In this document: piece after piece, positions 8,508-17,376 of the stretch | How the letters are laid out: the number at the start of each line of letters is the position of its first letter | Numbering within the stretch: position 1 is the stretch's first letter | Source of the DNA: Desulfobulbus sp. | GTDB taxonomy: Bacteria > Desulfobacterota > Desulfobulbia > Desulfobulbales > Desulfobulbaceae | Direction: 5' to 3' | Length of the DNA: 64,000 nucleotides | Assembly: GCA_031280615.1 (NCBI GenBank) | Contig: JAITGO010000006.1 | Location: forward strand, 124,001-188,000 | Notes under the pieces: model-generated | Databases searched by the model: none | Seen by the model: only the letters and a program-made list of their open reading frames with translations | What the model was told of the DNA's origin: nothing | Program-made: the position numbers and the translations under genes

Positions 8508-10235
8508 TCAGGATGATACAAGCATGGTTGCCTGGAGTTGGTTCCGCTCCACCCCTCTGAACCATGAGCGCTTCAAACGGAACAACACATCGGCCGGCTT
8601 GGTTGTGTCGAGGTGAGGCTGCCCCAGATGAAAGCCGATGCCCGGGAAGATCCGCCCCTGTCCTTGAAGGTGGAACATCAGGTGCCCGTTCCTTTTTTTA
8701 GGAGCAATCAACTGCTGTTCTGGTAGTAAAAAAATGGGCTCCGGATTACCCTCCCCAAACGGTTGCAAGCGTTGCACGGCTTGCATCAGACGGTCGGTCA
8801 GCATTGAGGCATTGGGCAGACAATAATCGATCCAAACTTGATTCATTGTTTGCAATTTGCACTCCAACATGCCGATGTTTTGGTTAAAATCATCGGCAAA
8901 ACTTTCCAGGTTTTCTTGTTTTATAGTCAAGCCGATTGCCATGGCATGACCGCCGAATTGTTCAATCCATTGATCGCAGCGAGTAAGTATTTGGAAAAGA
9001 TTGATCCCTTTGACAGAGCGCCCAGATCCCCGGATGATCCCCCCTGCCCCACCCTTGTGCTCATCGGCAAAGACAAGTACCGGCCTTTGGTGCTTGTCCA
9101 CCAGCCTGGATGCGAGGATGCCCAGAACCCCGGCATGGCACTGAGGCTGGTAAACGACCAATCCGTTTCTGCCGGCCTCCACTTGTTCGGCGCAGACTGC
9201 TTCTGCCGATGCCAATTCGTCGATTTCAAGTTGCTTTCGAGCGCTGTTCATTTGCTCCAATGTGCTGGCAGCATTCTGGGCGCTTTCCATGTCGTTGGCC
9301 AGCAAAAGCGCCAATCCTGTTTCCGGTTGCCCCAGCCGGCCGGCAGCATTGATTCTGGGCGCCAATTTGTATGCAATATCTTCCGAGAGAATCTCGCGTT
9401 TTCCCATCCCGGCATGTGAATAGAGAGAAAGGAGTCCGGGACGGTCGGTTGCGGTCAACACTTCAAGTCCCGCTCGAACCAAAATACGATTCACCCCGGT
9501 CAGTGGCACCACATCGGCAACCGTGCCCAGTGCCACCAAATCGAGATACTGCTTCAAGTTGATGCGGATTCCCATCGCCTTGCGTAGTGCCATGAGCAGA
9601 TAAAATGCCACGCCCACCCCGGCCAGCGTCGAGTAAGGAAAATTGCATCCCGGTTGCTTGGGATCAAGAATCGCGTCGGCGTCGGGCAGCACGCCCCGTG
9701 GTTCATGGTGATCGGTAATGACGACCCGGAGTCCTCGCTGCCGGGCATAAGCAACCTCCGCCACGGCCGAAATACCGCAATCGACCGAAATCAATACCCC
9801 GCCCTGTCCTGGCCTTTGCGCTATCAGTCGGTCGATGGAATCGATGGACAAGCCATAGCTTTCCTGCAATCGATTAGGGATGTGGGAATAGGTTTGCCGG
9901 CCCAGTTCCCGGAAAAAGGAAACCAGCAGTGCCGTGGCGCTGATCCCGTCGACGTCGTAATCGCCATGGATGAAAATCGGTTGGTCATTGTCGCAGGTTG
10001 CGAGAATGCACGCCACGGCCTCGCGCATTCCTTTCATGGATTCCGGCGGCGGCAACATGCTCAACTGAGGGCACAGAAACTCTTTCGCCTTTTCTAAGGT
10101 ATCGATATTACGAGAAAAAAGAATTTCTCCCACCTGGGGGGCAAGGCCGAATTCCCTGGCAATCGCGTCACCGAACGCCCTTTCCTGATCGCTGCCGCTA
10201 CAGGCTACCGTATAATTTGGGTTGGCATGTATCAT
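8508..10235 (-). CDS. recJ: Single-stranded-DNA-specific exonuclease RecJ
   Basis: RecJ is a 5'-3' single-strand exonuclease of the DHH superfamily acting in RecF-pathway repair and mismatch repair. At 575 residues it has the normal length. 'IHGDYDVDGISATALL' gives the D92/D94/D96 metal cluster, 'VSVDCGISA'-like residues and DHH at 175-177 follow, and the DHHA1 segment appears as 'GGHAMAIGLTI'. Its start is 15 bases after the miaA stop, without a strong Shine-Dalgarno, and it is the last gene of the lysC-cimA-HhH-miaA-recJ run. The stop codon lies at the border of the AT-rich gap. Confidence 0.95.
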   Translation of the reverse strand: MIHANPNYTVACSGSDQERAFGDAIAREFGLAPQVGEILFSRNIDTLEKAKEFLCPQLSMLPPPESMKGMREAVACILATCDNDQPIFIHGDYDVDGISATALLVSFFRELGRQTYSHIPNRLQESYGLSIDSIDRLIAQRPGQGGVLISVDCGISAVAEVAYARQRGLRVVITDHHEPRGVLPDADAILDPKQPGCNFPYSTLAGVGVAFYLLMALRKAMGIRINLKQYLDLVALGTVADVVPLTGVNRILVRAGLEVLTATDRPGLLSLYSHAGMGKREILSEDIAYKLAPRINAAGRLGQPETGLALLLANDMESAQNAASTLEQMNSARKQLEIDELASAEAVCAEQVEAGRNGLVVYQPQCHAGVLGILASRLVDKHQRPVLVFADEHKGGAGGIIRGSGRSVKGINLFQILTRCDQWIEQFGGHAMAIGLTIKQENLESFADDFNQNIGMLECKLQTMNQVWIDYCLPNASMLTDRLMQAVQRLQPFGEGNPEPIFLLPEQQLIAPKKRNGHLMFHLQGQGRIFPGIGFHLGQPHLDTTKPADVLFRLKRSWFRGVERNQLQATMLVSS

Positions 10236-10249
10236 CCGGCCTGTTCCCG

Positions 10250-11197
10250 TCAGGAATTGAGAAAGCGGTCGATGGTCGCAAGAACCGTATCGGGCCGCTC
10301 AACCTGATGCCAGGCAACTTGTTGTTGGTTCCTGAACCAGGTTAACTGGCGTTTGGCATAGCGGCGGGTGTCTCGAATCAAGGTGGAGAGAGCGGTTTGG
10401 TGGTCACAATCCCCGGCAAGATAGGTAAGCATGTGCCTATAGCCGATCGATTGCATCGAAGGGAGTTCGCTTCCGTATCCCCGGGCCAGCAGTCCTTCAA
10501 CTTCTTGAGCAAATTCGTCGCGCATCATGGCGATTGAACGTTGTCGAATGCGATCGTAAAGCACTTCACGCTCGCAGTTCAATCCCACCAAGAGCAGCCG
10601 GGAAAACCGCGATTCGGCCCGGTGTTGGGGTTGATTGCGGACATGCTGCGACCAGGGGATGCCGGTGGCATGAAAAATTTCAAGCCCCCGCAGCAGGCGC
10701 TGCGTGTCGTTGACGTGGATCCGTTCACCGCTTTCCCGATCCACGCCCATGAGTTCCCGGTACAAGGCTGCCCTCCCCTCCTGCTCGAGGCGTTGACGTA
10801 GATTGGCTCGAATGTGATCCGGGACTTTAATTATGTCGAACATGCCACTGATTAAGGACGAAAGATACAGTCCGGTACCACCGGTGAGCAATGGCATGTG
10901 GCCACGGCCGTGGATACTGGCGATGGCCGCTAGGGCGTCCTGGACGAATCGAGCCGCATCGTACTGCTCGTCCGGATCGACCATGTCGATCAAGTGATGT
11001 ACCACCTGCCGTTGTTCCTCCTGGCTGGCCTTGGCGGTGCCGATATCCATGTATCGATACACCTGCATCGAATCCATGGAGATGATCTCGCAGCAAAATT
11101 GGGACGCAATCCGGAGCGACAAGGCGGTCTTGCCGATGGCAGTGGGACCGACCAGGGCCAGGACCGGCGCGGCAATTGCGGGCGCGGTGGCAATCAT
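10250..11197 (-). CDS. miaA: tRNA dimethylallyltransferase
   Basis: MiaA transfers dimethylallyl from DMAPP to N6 of A37 in UNN-reading tRNAs. The 315 residues carry the P-loop 'LVGPTAIGKTALS', 'IISMDSMQVYRYMDIGTAK', 'VVHHLIDMVDPDEQYDAARF', 'GGTGLYLSSLI' and 'IGYRHMLTYLAG', all family signatures. Its start overlaps the upstream HhH gene's stop by four bases. The C-terminus 'RYAKRQLTWFRNQQQVAWHQ' is also typical. Its product is the substrate of MiaB, encoded about 4 kb away. Confidence 0.96.
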   Translation of the reverse strand: MIATAPAIAAPVLALVGPTAIGKTALSLRIASQFCCEIISMDSMQVYRYMDIGTAKASQEEQRQVVHHLIDMVDPDEQYDAARFVQDALAAIASIHGRGHMPLLTGGTGLYLSSLISGMFDIIKVPDHIRANLRQRLEQEGRAALYRELMGVDRESGERIHVNDTQRLLRGLEIFHATGIPWSQHVRNQPQHRAESRFSRLLLVGLNCEREVLYDRIRQRSIAMMRDEFAQEVEGLLARGYGSELPSMQSIGYRHMLTYLAGDCDHQTALSTLIRDTRRYAKRQLTWFRNQQQVAWHQVERPDTVLATIDRFLNS

Positions 11198-11712
11198 TCG
11201 AAACTGATCAAGGGTAAGAGTCGCTGCAGCGTGGCCGGCCCGATTCCTGGGACGGCCAGCAAGTCCTCAGCACCGTGTAATCGTCCTTTTTTCCGGCGTT
11301 CGTCCAGCAACAGCGCGGCGCGATGGGGGCCGATACCGGGCAGCATCATGAGATCTTCAAGGCGGCTCTGGTTGATCGGCAAGGGACAACGAAAAAACAA
11401 GGCAAACTCGGGGGGCAACGGGCACCAGTTGCTTAGATCGGAAAAACAGATAGATGCATCAGGATGATGAAAAGTTTGATGAAGCATTTCTCCACCCTCT
11501 CCATCCATTTGCCGGGAACGGCAATCGGCGGCAGGAATGTTGACCACCTGCCATCGTTCGGTGTGGGCCAGGCGTTCCACGGCATAAACCGGCGCATACG
11601 GAGGAGAGTGGGGTTGCAAAAGCGGCAAGCCGAGGATGCCGCACACCAAAAGAAAAAGGACAAGCACTTGCTTGTCCTTGCTGCTTTGCTTGTCCACGGC
11701 CGGACTCAGCAT
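11194..11712 (-). CDS. ComEA-like helix-hairpin-helix protein
   Basis: The 172-residue protein has one N-terminal hydrophobic segment (about residues 15-33, 'QVLVLFLLVCGILGLPLLQP') and a C-terminal pair of helix-hairpin-helix motifs: 'LEDLMMLPGIGPHRAALLLDERRKKG' and 'AEDLLAVPGIGPATLQRLLPL'. This is the ComEA arrangement of membrane anchor plus DNA-binding HhH. The central 70 residues are unlike ComEA and unrecognised. It overlaps cimA by seven bases and miaA by four. A DNA-uptake role is only a family suggestion; no other competence genes are in the window. Confidence 0.75.
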   Translation of the reverse strand: MLSPAVDKQSSKDKQVLVLFLLVCGILGLPLLQPHSPPYAPVYAVERLAHTERWQVVNIPAADCRSRQMDGEGGEMLHQTFHHPDASICFSDLSNWCPLPPEFALFFRCPLPINQSRLEDLMMLPGIGPHRAALLLDERRKKGRLHGAEDLLAVPGIGPATLQRLLPLISFE

Positions 11713-13301
11713 CGATGCTTTTCATCCTTCATCAGCTTGTAGTTGATGCTGTCCACCAAGGCCTGCCAACTTGCCTCGATGATATTGACCGACACCCCGA
11801 CCGTCCCCCAGCTCTCCTCCAGATCCTTGCTCTCCACCAAAACCCGAACCTTGGCGCCGGTGCCGTGCTCGCCGGTCAAGACCCGCACCTTGTAGTCCGT
11901 GAGGTCCATCTCTTCAAGATTCGGATAAAATCTGACCAAGGCCTTGCGCAGGGCGCGATCTAGGGCGTTCACCGGTCCCTCGCCCATGGAGGCGGTGTGC
12001 ACTTCACTGCCATTGACATAGAGTCGGATGGTGGCCTCGGTTATCGGCTGCTTGGCCTTGTCGTGGTTGTGGTGCAGCACTCGAAAGGCCTCGAGCTGGA
12101 AAAATTCCCGTTGCAATCCCAAGGATCGGCGCATCAAAAGTTCGAAGCTGGCTTCGGCAGCTTCATATTGATACCCCTGATTTTCCAGATTTTTCAGTTC
12201 GCTGACGATGGCTGCCATTGTCGGATCGTCCTGGTCGATGTTCAGCCCGTATTTTTGCGCTTTCATCAGGACATTGGCCTTGCCCGACTGGTCGGAGATG
12301 AGCACCCGGCGCGCGTTGCCGACCTTTTCCGGGGCAATGTGCTCATAGGTCATGGGGTTGCGCTGCACGGCGCTGACATGGATGCCGCCCTTGTGGGCAA
12401 AGGCCGATTCGCCCACATACGGCTGATAGCGGTTGTGTGGCAGGTTGGCCAGTTCGTCAACCATGCGGGCCGTGGTGTACAACTGGTCGATCCGCTTACC
12501 CACCTTGCACTCCAGCCCCATTTTGAACACCAGGGCCGGGATGATCGAGGTCAGATTGGCGTTGCCGCAGCGTTCGCCGAATCCGTTGATTGTTCCTTGG
12601 ACATGAGTTGCTCCGGCATGCACGCTCATCAAGGCGTTGGCCACGCCGGTTTCGGAATCGTTATGACCATGGATACCGATGCGGACCTGGCTGCCCTGCT
12701 CGACGCGGTATTGCATTACCCTTTGCACGATTTCCGGGATCTGGTGTGGCAAGGTGCCGCCGTTGGTGTCGCAAAGCACGATGGTTTCGGCGCCGCCGGC
12801 AATCGCCCTGCCCAAGGTGGCCAGGCAATATTCGCGGTTATTTTTAAATCCGTCGAAGAAGTGTTCGGCATCGTAGATCAGGTGCTGGACACGGGGCCGC
12901 AGATACGCAAGCGAGTCCTCTATAAGTTGCAAGTTATCTTCAAGTTCGATCCGTAACGCATCGATAACGTGAATATCCCAGCTTTTGCCGAAGATGGTGA
13001 CCGCCGGGGTCCGGGCCGCGAGCAGGGCCTGGAGATTGGCATCGTCTTCCGGTTTCTTGTGAAAATGGCGGGTCGAACCAAAGGCGGCCAGTTTCGCCTG
13101 CTTGAGCTCCACATCCTGCATCCGCTTGAAGAAATCGACGGCCAGGGGATTGGAACCCGGCCAGCCGCCTTCGATGAAATCAATACCGATCCGGTCGAGT
13201 TGCCGGCAGACCTTGATTTTATCGTCGACCGAGAGATTGAAATTCTCGGCCTGGGTTCCATCCCGCAGGGTGGTATCGTACAGCTCGATGACTCTGGCCA
13301 T
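11706..13301 (-). CDS. cimA: (R)-citramalate synthase
   Basis: CimA condenses pyruvate and acetyl-CoA to citramalate, the entry to threonine-independent isoleucine synthesis. The 531-residue protein has 'DTTLRDGTQAENFNLSVDDK' and 'GIDFIEGGWPGSNP' of the DRE-TIM group, 'CDTNGGTLPHQ', 'GIHGHNDSETGVANAL' and 'QGTINGFGERCGNANL', with a C-terminal regulatory LeuA dimer domain. 'GGWPGSNP' and 'FAHKGGIHVSAVQRNP' separate it from LeuA and homocitrate synthase. It follows lysC after 11 bases, linking aspartate-family and branched-chain synthesis in one transcript. Confidence 0.94.
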   Translation of the reverse strand: MARVIELYDTTLRDGTQAENFNLSVDDKIKVCRQLDRIGIDFIEGGWPGSNPLAVDFFKRMQDVELKQAKLAAFGSTRHFHKKPEDDANLQALLAARTPAVTIFGKSWDIHVIDALRIELEDNLQLIEDSLAYLRPRVQHLIYDAEHFFDGFKNNREYCLATLGRAIAGGAETIVLCDTNGGTLPHQIPEIVQRVMQYRVEQGSQVRIGIHGHNDSETGVANALMSVHAGATHVQGTINGFGERCGNANLTSIIPALVFKMGLECKVGKRIDQLYTTARMVDELANLPHNRYQPYVGESAFAHKGGIHVSAVQRNPMTYEHIAPEKVGNARRVLISDQSGKANVLMKAQKYGLNIDQDDPTMAAIVSELKNLENQGYQYEAAEASFELLMRRSLGLQREFFQLEAFRVLHHNHDKAKQPITEATIRLYVNGSEVHTASMGEGPVNALDRALRKALVRFYPNLEEMDLTDYKVRVLTGEHGTGAKVRVLVESKDLEESWGTVGVSVNIIEASWQALVDSINYKLMKDEKHRC

Positions 13302-13312
13302 GGTATCGGGTG

Positions 13313-14554
13313 TTATTCGGCTTCTTCCACCGGTAGATTGTCTTTATCCAGAGCAAAGGCGTCGTGCAGGGCCCGAACCGCCAATTCGGTGTATTTCTCG
13401 GCAATGATGCAGGAAACCTTGATTTCCGAGGTCGACACCATCATCATATTGACCCCTTCCTTGGCCAGGATCTGGAACATGGTCGAGGCGATCCCCGGAT
13501 GGTTGCGCATGCCAACGCCGACAATCGACACCTTGGCGATACTCTCGTCCCCGCTCACGGCCTGGGCACCGATATCGGCCGCCACCTTTTTCAACAGTTC
13601 CATGGCCCGATCGTAGTCGCGTCGCAGGACGGTGAAGGTCATGTCGGTCAGGCGACCATCGGTGGTGTTTTGGATGATCATGTCGACCAGGATACCGGCA
13701 TCGGAAATGGGCAGAAAGACTTTTGCCGCGATTCCGGGTTGATCGGGAACCTGTTTAATGGTGATTCGAGCTTCGTTCTTGCTGTAGGTAATGCCGGAAA
13801 CCAGCATGGATTCCATGATCTTGTCCTCCTCGACAACCCAGGTGCCAATGTTTTCTGAAAAAGTGGAACGGACATGTACCGGCACGGAGAACCGTTTCGC
13901 CAGTCCAACCGACCGGATATCCAAGACCTTGGCCCCCAAACTGGCCAACTCCAGCATTTCGTCGTAGCTGATATAATCGATTTTCCGAGCTTGCGGGCAG
14001 ACGTTGGGATCAGTGGTATACACACCCTCGACATCGGTGAAGATTTCGCAGGCATCGGCCCGCATCGCCGCTGCCAGGGCCACGGCGGTGGTATCGGATC
14101 CGCCCCGTCCCAAGGTGGTGATATCCCCGGAATCGGTCACGCCCTGAAAACCGGCGATGACCACTATTTTCCCCTGCTCGAGGTGTTTGTTGATCAGGTC
14201 CGGATCGATCGAATAAATCCGGGCCTTGGTGTGCATGTTGTCGGTGTGGATGGCAACCTGGTCGCCCAGCAATGAGACGGCATCGCCCCCCATTTCCTTG
14301 ACCGCCATGGCAAACAACGAAACCGTCACCTGTTCGCCGGTGGCCAGCAGCATGTCCATCTCCCGTTGGTCGGGGATGTGCTGCATGGCCAGGGCCAGGC
14401 CGGTTAGCCGGTCGGTCTCGCCGGACATGGCCGATAGCACGACCACCATGCGGTTGCCTTGCCGGTGGTTTTTCAGCACCCGTTGCGCCACCGTCTTGAT
14501 TTTATCCGTGGAACCCACCGAGGTCCCACCAAACTTTTGAACGATCAATGCCAT
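13313..14554 (-). CDS. lysC: Aspartate kinase
   Basis: The enzyme phosphorylates aspartate, the first step to lysine, threonine and methionine. From 'MALIVQKFGGTSVG' it has 413 residues, the usual size for a monofunctional enzyme. Kinase signatures include 'VVVLSAMSGETDRL', 'GFQGVTDSGDITTLGRGGSDTTAVALAA' (in parts) and 'CEIFTDVEGVYTTDP'. Two ACT domains fill the last 150 residues ('VPDQPGIAAKVF', 'GVGMRNHPGIASTMF'), predicting feedback inhibition. The frame is open 44 codons further upstream, but that stretch is not conserved kinase sequence. No strong Shine-Dalgarno is visible. Confidence 0.95.
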   Translation of the reverse strand: MALIVQKFGGTSVGSTDKIKTVAQRVLKNHRQGNRMVVVLSAMSGETDRLTGLALAMQHIPDQREMDMLLATGEQVTVSLFAMAVKEMGGDAVSLLGDQVAIHTDNMHTKARIYSIDPDLINKHLEQGKIVVIAGFQGVTDSGDITTLGRGGSDTTAVALAAAMRADACEIFTDVEGVYTTDPNVCPQARKIDYISYDEMLELASLGAKVLDIRSVGLAKRFSVPVHVRSTFSENIGTWVVEEDKIMESMLVSGITYSKNEARITIKQVPDQPGIAAKVFLPISDAGILVDMIIQNTTDGRLTDMTFTVLRRDYDRAMELLKKVAADIGAQAVSGDESIAKVSIVGVGMRNHPGIASTMFQILAKEGVNMMMVSTSEIKVSCIIAEKYTELAVRALHDAFALDKDNLPVEEAE

Positions 14555-14799
14555 GATTGTGTCCGCACAAAAAAGGGATAACATACTGAAAATGTAAAGG
14601 GAAAGGCCGCAAACCCGCCAGAGTGATGGCCCCGACGCTTTTGCTCGCCAGACCGCCGACGCAGAAGGCGCGGGCAGGTGCGTCACTACGCCATCAAAAA
14701 TGGAGTGAAGAATTTAAGACGTATTTTTAAATTTGCAACATCTATCCATTTTCAGTACATACGAGGACAATTTTCCCGTTTCCGTGCCCAACCGTTACC

Positions 14800-15264
14800 A
14801 TGTCCGCATCCGATCTGCATATCGTCCTGGTGGAACCTGAAATACCGCCCAACACCGGTTCCATTGCCCGCCTGTGCGGCGCCACCGACACCGTTCTCGA
14901 CCTGGTGCATCCTTTGGGTTTTTCTGTCGACAACAAGCATCTCAAACGGGCCGGGCTCGATTACTGGCCCCATGTCCGGATCAACAATTGGGATAACTTC
15001 GAGGCCTTTCTGCAGGATCAAGACGAACGGCATCTGTATTTTCTCACCACCAAAACCAACCGATCCTATACCGAAGTCCGGTTCAAACCCGGCGATAAAC
15101 TGATCTTCGGCAAGGAGACAAAAGGCTTGCCGGAAAATATTCTGGCACTGTATAGTGACCGCTGTTTAACAATCCCCATGAGCAATCCCCATATCCGCAG
15201 CCTCAATCTCGCGATGGCCGCGGGTATCGTTCTTTATGAAGCCCTGCGGCAGATTCGCCGATAA
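14800..15264 (+). CDS. trmL: tRNA (cytidine(34)-2'-O)-methyltransferase
   Basis: TrmL is a SPOUT-class methyltransferase that 2'-O-methylates the wobble base of tRNA-Leu isoacceptors. The 154-residue length is right. 'LHIVLVEPEIPPNTGSIARLCGAT' forms the N-terminal strand with the conserved Asn/Arg. 'LIFGKETKGLPE' and 'IPMSNPHIRSLNLAMAAGIVLYEALRQ' form the trefoil knot and SAM site. The start has no clear Shine-Dalgarno. serC follows after 44 bases on the same strand. Confidence 0.95.
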   Translation: MSASDLHIVLVEPEIPPNTGSIARLCGATDTVLDLVHPLGFSVDNKHLKRAGLDYWPHVRINNWDNFEAFLQDQDERHLYFLTTKTNRSYTEVRFKPGDKLIFGKETKGLPENILALYSDRCLTIPMSNPHIRSLNLAMAAGIVLYEALRQIRR

Positions 15265-15308
15265 TTGTATTTTCAATCACCCCTTCTGTTCCAAGGAGAA
15301 GAACACCA

Positions 15309-16391
15309 ATGCCCGAACGAATTTTCAATTTCAGCCCCGGTCCCGCTACCCTGCCCCCTGCCGTGCTTCAGGAAGCGGCGGCCGATATCGTCAACTTCAA
15401 GAATTCCGGCATCGGCCTGATCGAACTCAGCCACCGTTCCAAGGCCTTCATGGCCGTGGCCGAGGAGACCGAAGCCCTGATCCGGGAATTGATGGGCATT
15501 CCGAACAATTACAAGGTGCTCTTTCTCCAGGGCGGCGCTTCGAGCCAATTCTTCATGGTGCCCATGAACCTTTTGGGCAGCGGCCAGAAAGCCACCTACC
15601 TTAATACCGGCGTGTGGGCGAAAAAGGCGATCAAGGAAGCCAAGCTGTTCGGCCAGGTGGAAGTCGCCTATTCCAGCGAGGAGATCACGTACAAGCGCGT
15701 GCCGCGCGATGACGAATACACGGTTTCGGCCGACAGCCAATACCTGTATTTTGTCACCAACAACACCATTTACGGGACCCAGTTCCCCACCATGCCCGCC
15801 AAGGACATCATGCTGATCGCCGACATGTCCTCGGATATTTTGTCCCGGCCGGTGGATGTCTCCAAATTCGGGTTGATCTTTGCGGGTGCCCAAAAAAACA
15901 TGGGCCCGGCCGGGGTGACCGTGGCGATCGTCCGAGAAGATCTGCTCGACCGAGTCGGCGACAAGGTGCCGACCATGCTCAAATACAAAACCCATGCGGA
16001 CAAGGACTCCATGTTCAACACTCCGCCCTGCTTCTCCCTCTACTGTGTCGGCCTGGTCATGCGCTGGCTCAAGCAGATGGGCGGCGCGGCAGCCATCGAG
16101 AAGATCAACCGCGAAAAGGCGGCGCCGCTGTACGAGGCGATCGACAGCCTTGCGCTGTACCGGGGCCATGCGGAGAAGGAATCCCGTTCCCTGATGAATG
16201 TCACCTTCAATCTGCCCACGCCGGAGCTGGAGGCGCAATTCATCCGCGAAGCCGGTGCCATCGGGCTCGACGGACTCAAAGGACATCGTTCGGTGGGCGG
16301 CTGCCGCGCCTCGATCTATAATGCCTTTCCCAAGGAAGGTGTGGAAAAACTGGTGGCCTTCATGGCCGATTTCGCAAAGAAAAACGGCTGA
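15309..16391 (+). CDS. serC: Phosphoserine aminotransferase
   Basis: SerC converts 3-phosphohydroxypyruvate to phosphoserine using glutamate and PLP. The 360-residue protein begins 'RIFNFSPGPATLPPAVL' and shows 'ELSHRSKAF', 'LQGGASSQFFMVPMN' and 'FGLIFAGAQKNMGPAGVTVAIVRE', where the Lys after AQ is the PLP Schiff-base lysine, plus 'KTHADKDSMFNTPPCFSLY'. AAGGAGAAG lies nine bases before ATG. serA and serB are not in the window. Confidence 0.97.
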   Translation: MPERIFNFSPGPATLPPAVLQEAAADIVNFKNSGIGLIELSHRSKAFMAVAEETEALIRELMGIPNNYKVLFLQGGASSQFFMVPMNLLGSGQKATYLNTGVWAKKAIKEAKLFGQVEVAYSSEEITYKRVPRDDEYTVSADSQYLYFVTNNTIYGTQFPTMPAKDIMLIADMSSDILSRPVDVSKFGLIFAGAQKNMGPAGVTVAIVREDLLDRVGDKVPTMLKYKTHADKDSMFNTPPCFSLYCVGLVMRWLKQMGGAAAIEKINREKAAPLYEAIDSLALYRGHAEKESRSLMNVTFNLPTPELEAQFIREAGAIGLDGLKGHRSVGGCRASIYNAFPKEGVEKLVAFMADFAKKNG

Positions 16392-16449
16392 TTGCACTCT
16401 GCCGCCCGGACCGTGGCCGCCCGCCGCGGTCCGGGCTTGCCCGCTGCCC

Positions 16450-17319
16450 GTGGACTATCAAGGCGACATCATCCGCCCGCCCAGCGAGGCCTTTTCCCTG
16501 ATCCTCCAGGTCTCGACCGGTTGCTCCCACAACCGGTGCACCTTCTGCGGCGCCTACCGCGACAAACCCTTTCGGATCAAGCCTTGGCAACAAATCGAGA
16601 CCGATCTCGACTTTGCCGCCACCTGGTGCCAGCGCCACACCACCTTGTTTCTTGCCGACGGCGATGCCCTGGCCCTGCCCCATGTGCAGTTGATCGCCCT
16701 GCTGGAGCGGATCCGGCATAAACTGCCGTGGATCCGCCGGATAAGTTCCTATGCCACCTGCCAGAACATTCTGGCCAAAACCGATGCCGAACTCACCGAC
16801 TATAAACGATTGGGGCTGAGCCGGCTCTACATGGGGCTGGAAACCGGCCACGACCCCACCCTGCGGTCCATTGCCAAGGGTGTCGACAGCGTCCAAATGA
16901 TCGAGGCCGGCCAGCGGGTCCGCAATGCCGCTATTTTCCTGTCGATCACCTGTTTGTTGGGCATTGCCGGAACGGAAAATTCGCTTGCCCATGCAAGCGC
17001 CACCGCCCGCGTGCTCAGCCGCATGCAACCGCATCAAATCGCGGTTCTCACCCTGATGCTGCTTCCCGATACTCCGCTGTACCGACTAATGCGCGCCGGG
17101 CGCTTTGTCCTGCCCGACCCTGTCCAACTATTTCAAGAATTGCACTGTCTGTTGGAGCAACTGGAGCCGTTTCGCACCCAGTTTCATGCCAATCACGCCT
17201 CGAATTATTTTTCCTTAAGCGGCCGCCTGCCCAAGGATCGAGCAGGCATGCTGGCCACCATCGAGCGGGCCGTGGCCGGCTTGCTGCCACTCAAGCCGGA
17301 GTTGTGGCGCGCCCTCTAG
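16450..17319 (+). CDS. Radical SAM protein with CX4CX2C cluster motif (paralogue 2)
   Basis: I take GTG at 16450 as start because it gives 289 residues, exactly the length of the paralogue at 3148-4017, and the N-termini align (VDYQGDIIRPPSEAFS against MHYQGTVYRPPSEANS). The frame is open upstream inside serC, but that part is out-of-frame serC sequence. The cluster motif is GCSHNRCTFCGAYR with C-x4-C-x2-C spacing. 'LFLADGDALALP', 'YMGLETGHDPTLRSI', 'CLLGIAGTEN' and 'FHANHASNYFSLSGRLP' parallel the first copy throughout. Function unknown. It lies 58 bases after serC with no clear Shine-Dalgarno. Confidence 0.85.
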   Translation: MDYQGDIIRPPSEAFSLILQVSTGCSHNRCTFCGAYRDKPFRIKPWQQIETDLDFAATWCQRHTTLFLADGDALALPHVQLIALLERIRHKLPWIRRISSYATCQNILAKTDAELTDYKRLGLSRLYMGLETGHDPTLRSIAKGVDSVQMIEAGQRVRNAAIFLSITCLLGIAGTENSLAHASATARVLSRMQPHQIAVLTLMLLPDTPLYRLMRAGRFVLPDPVQLFQELHCLLEQLEPFRTQFHANHASNYFSLSGRLPKDRAGMLATIERAVAGLLPLKPELWRAL

Positions 17320-17376
17320 ACAGGCTGCAATCAACTTATTCAAACAGACAATTACCAAAAACACTTCACTTGCCGG

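Noticed and set aside
14555-14686. Longer aspartokinase starting at 14686
   Set aside because: The extra 44 residues lack kinase features. The family N-terminus (KFGGTSVG) begins just after ATG at 14554.
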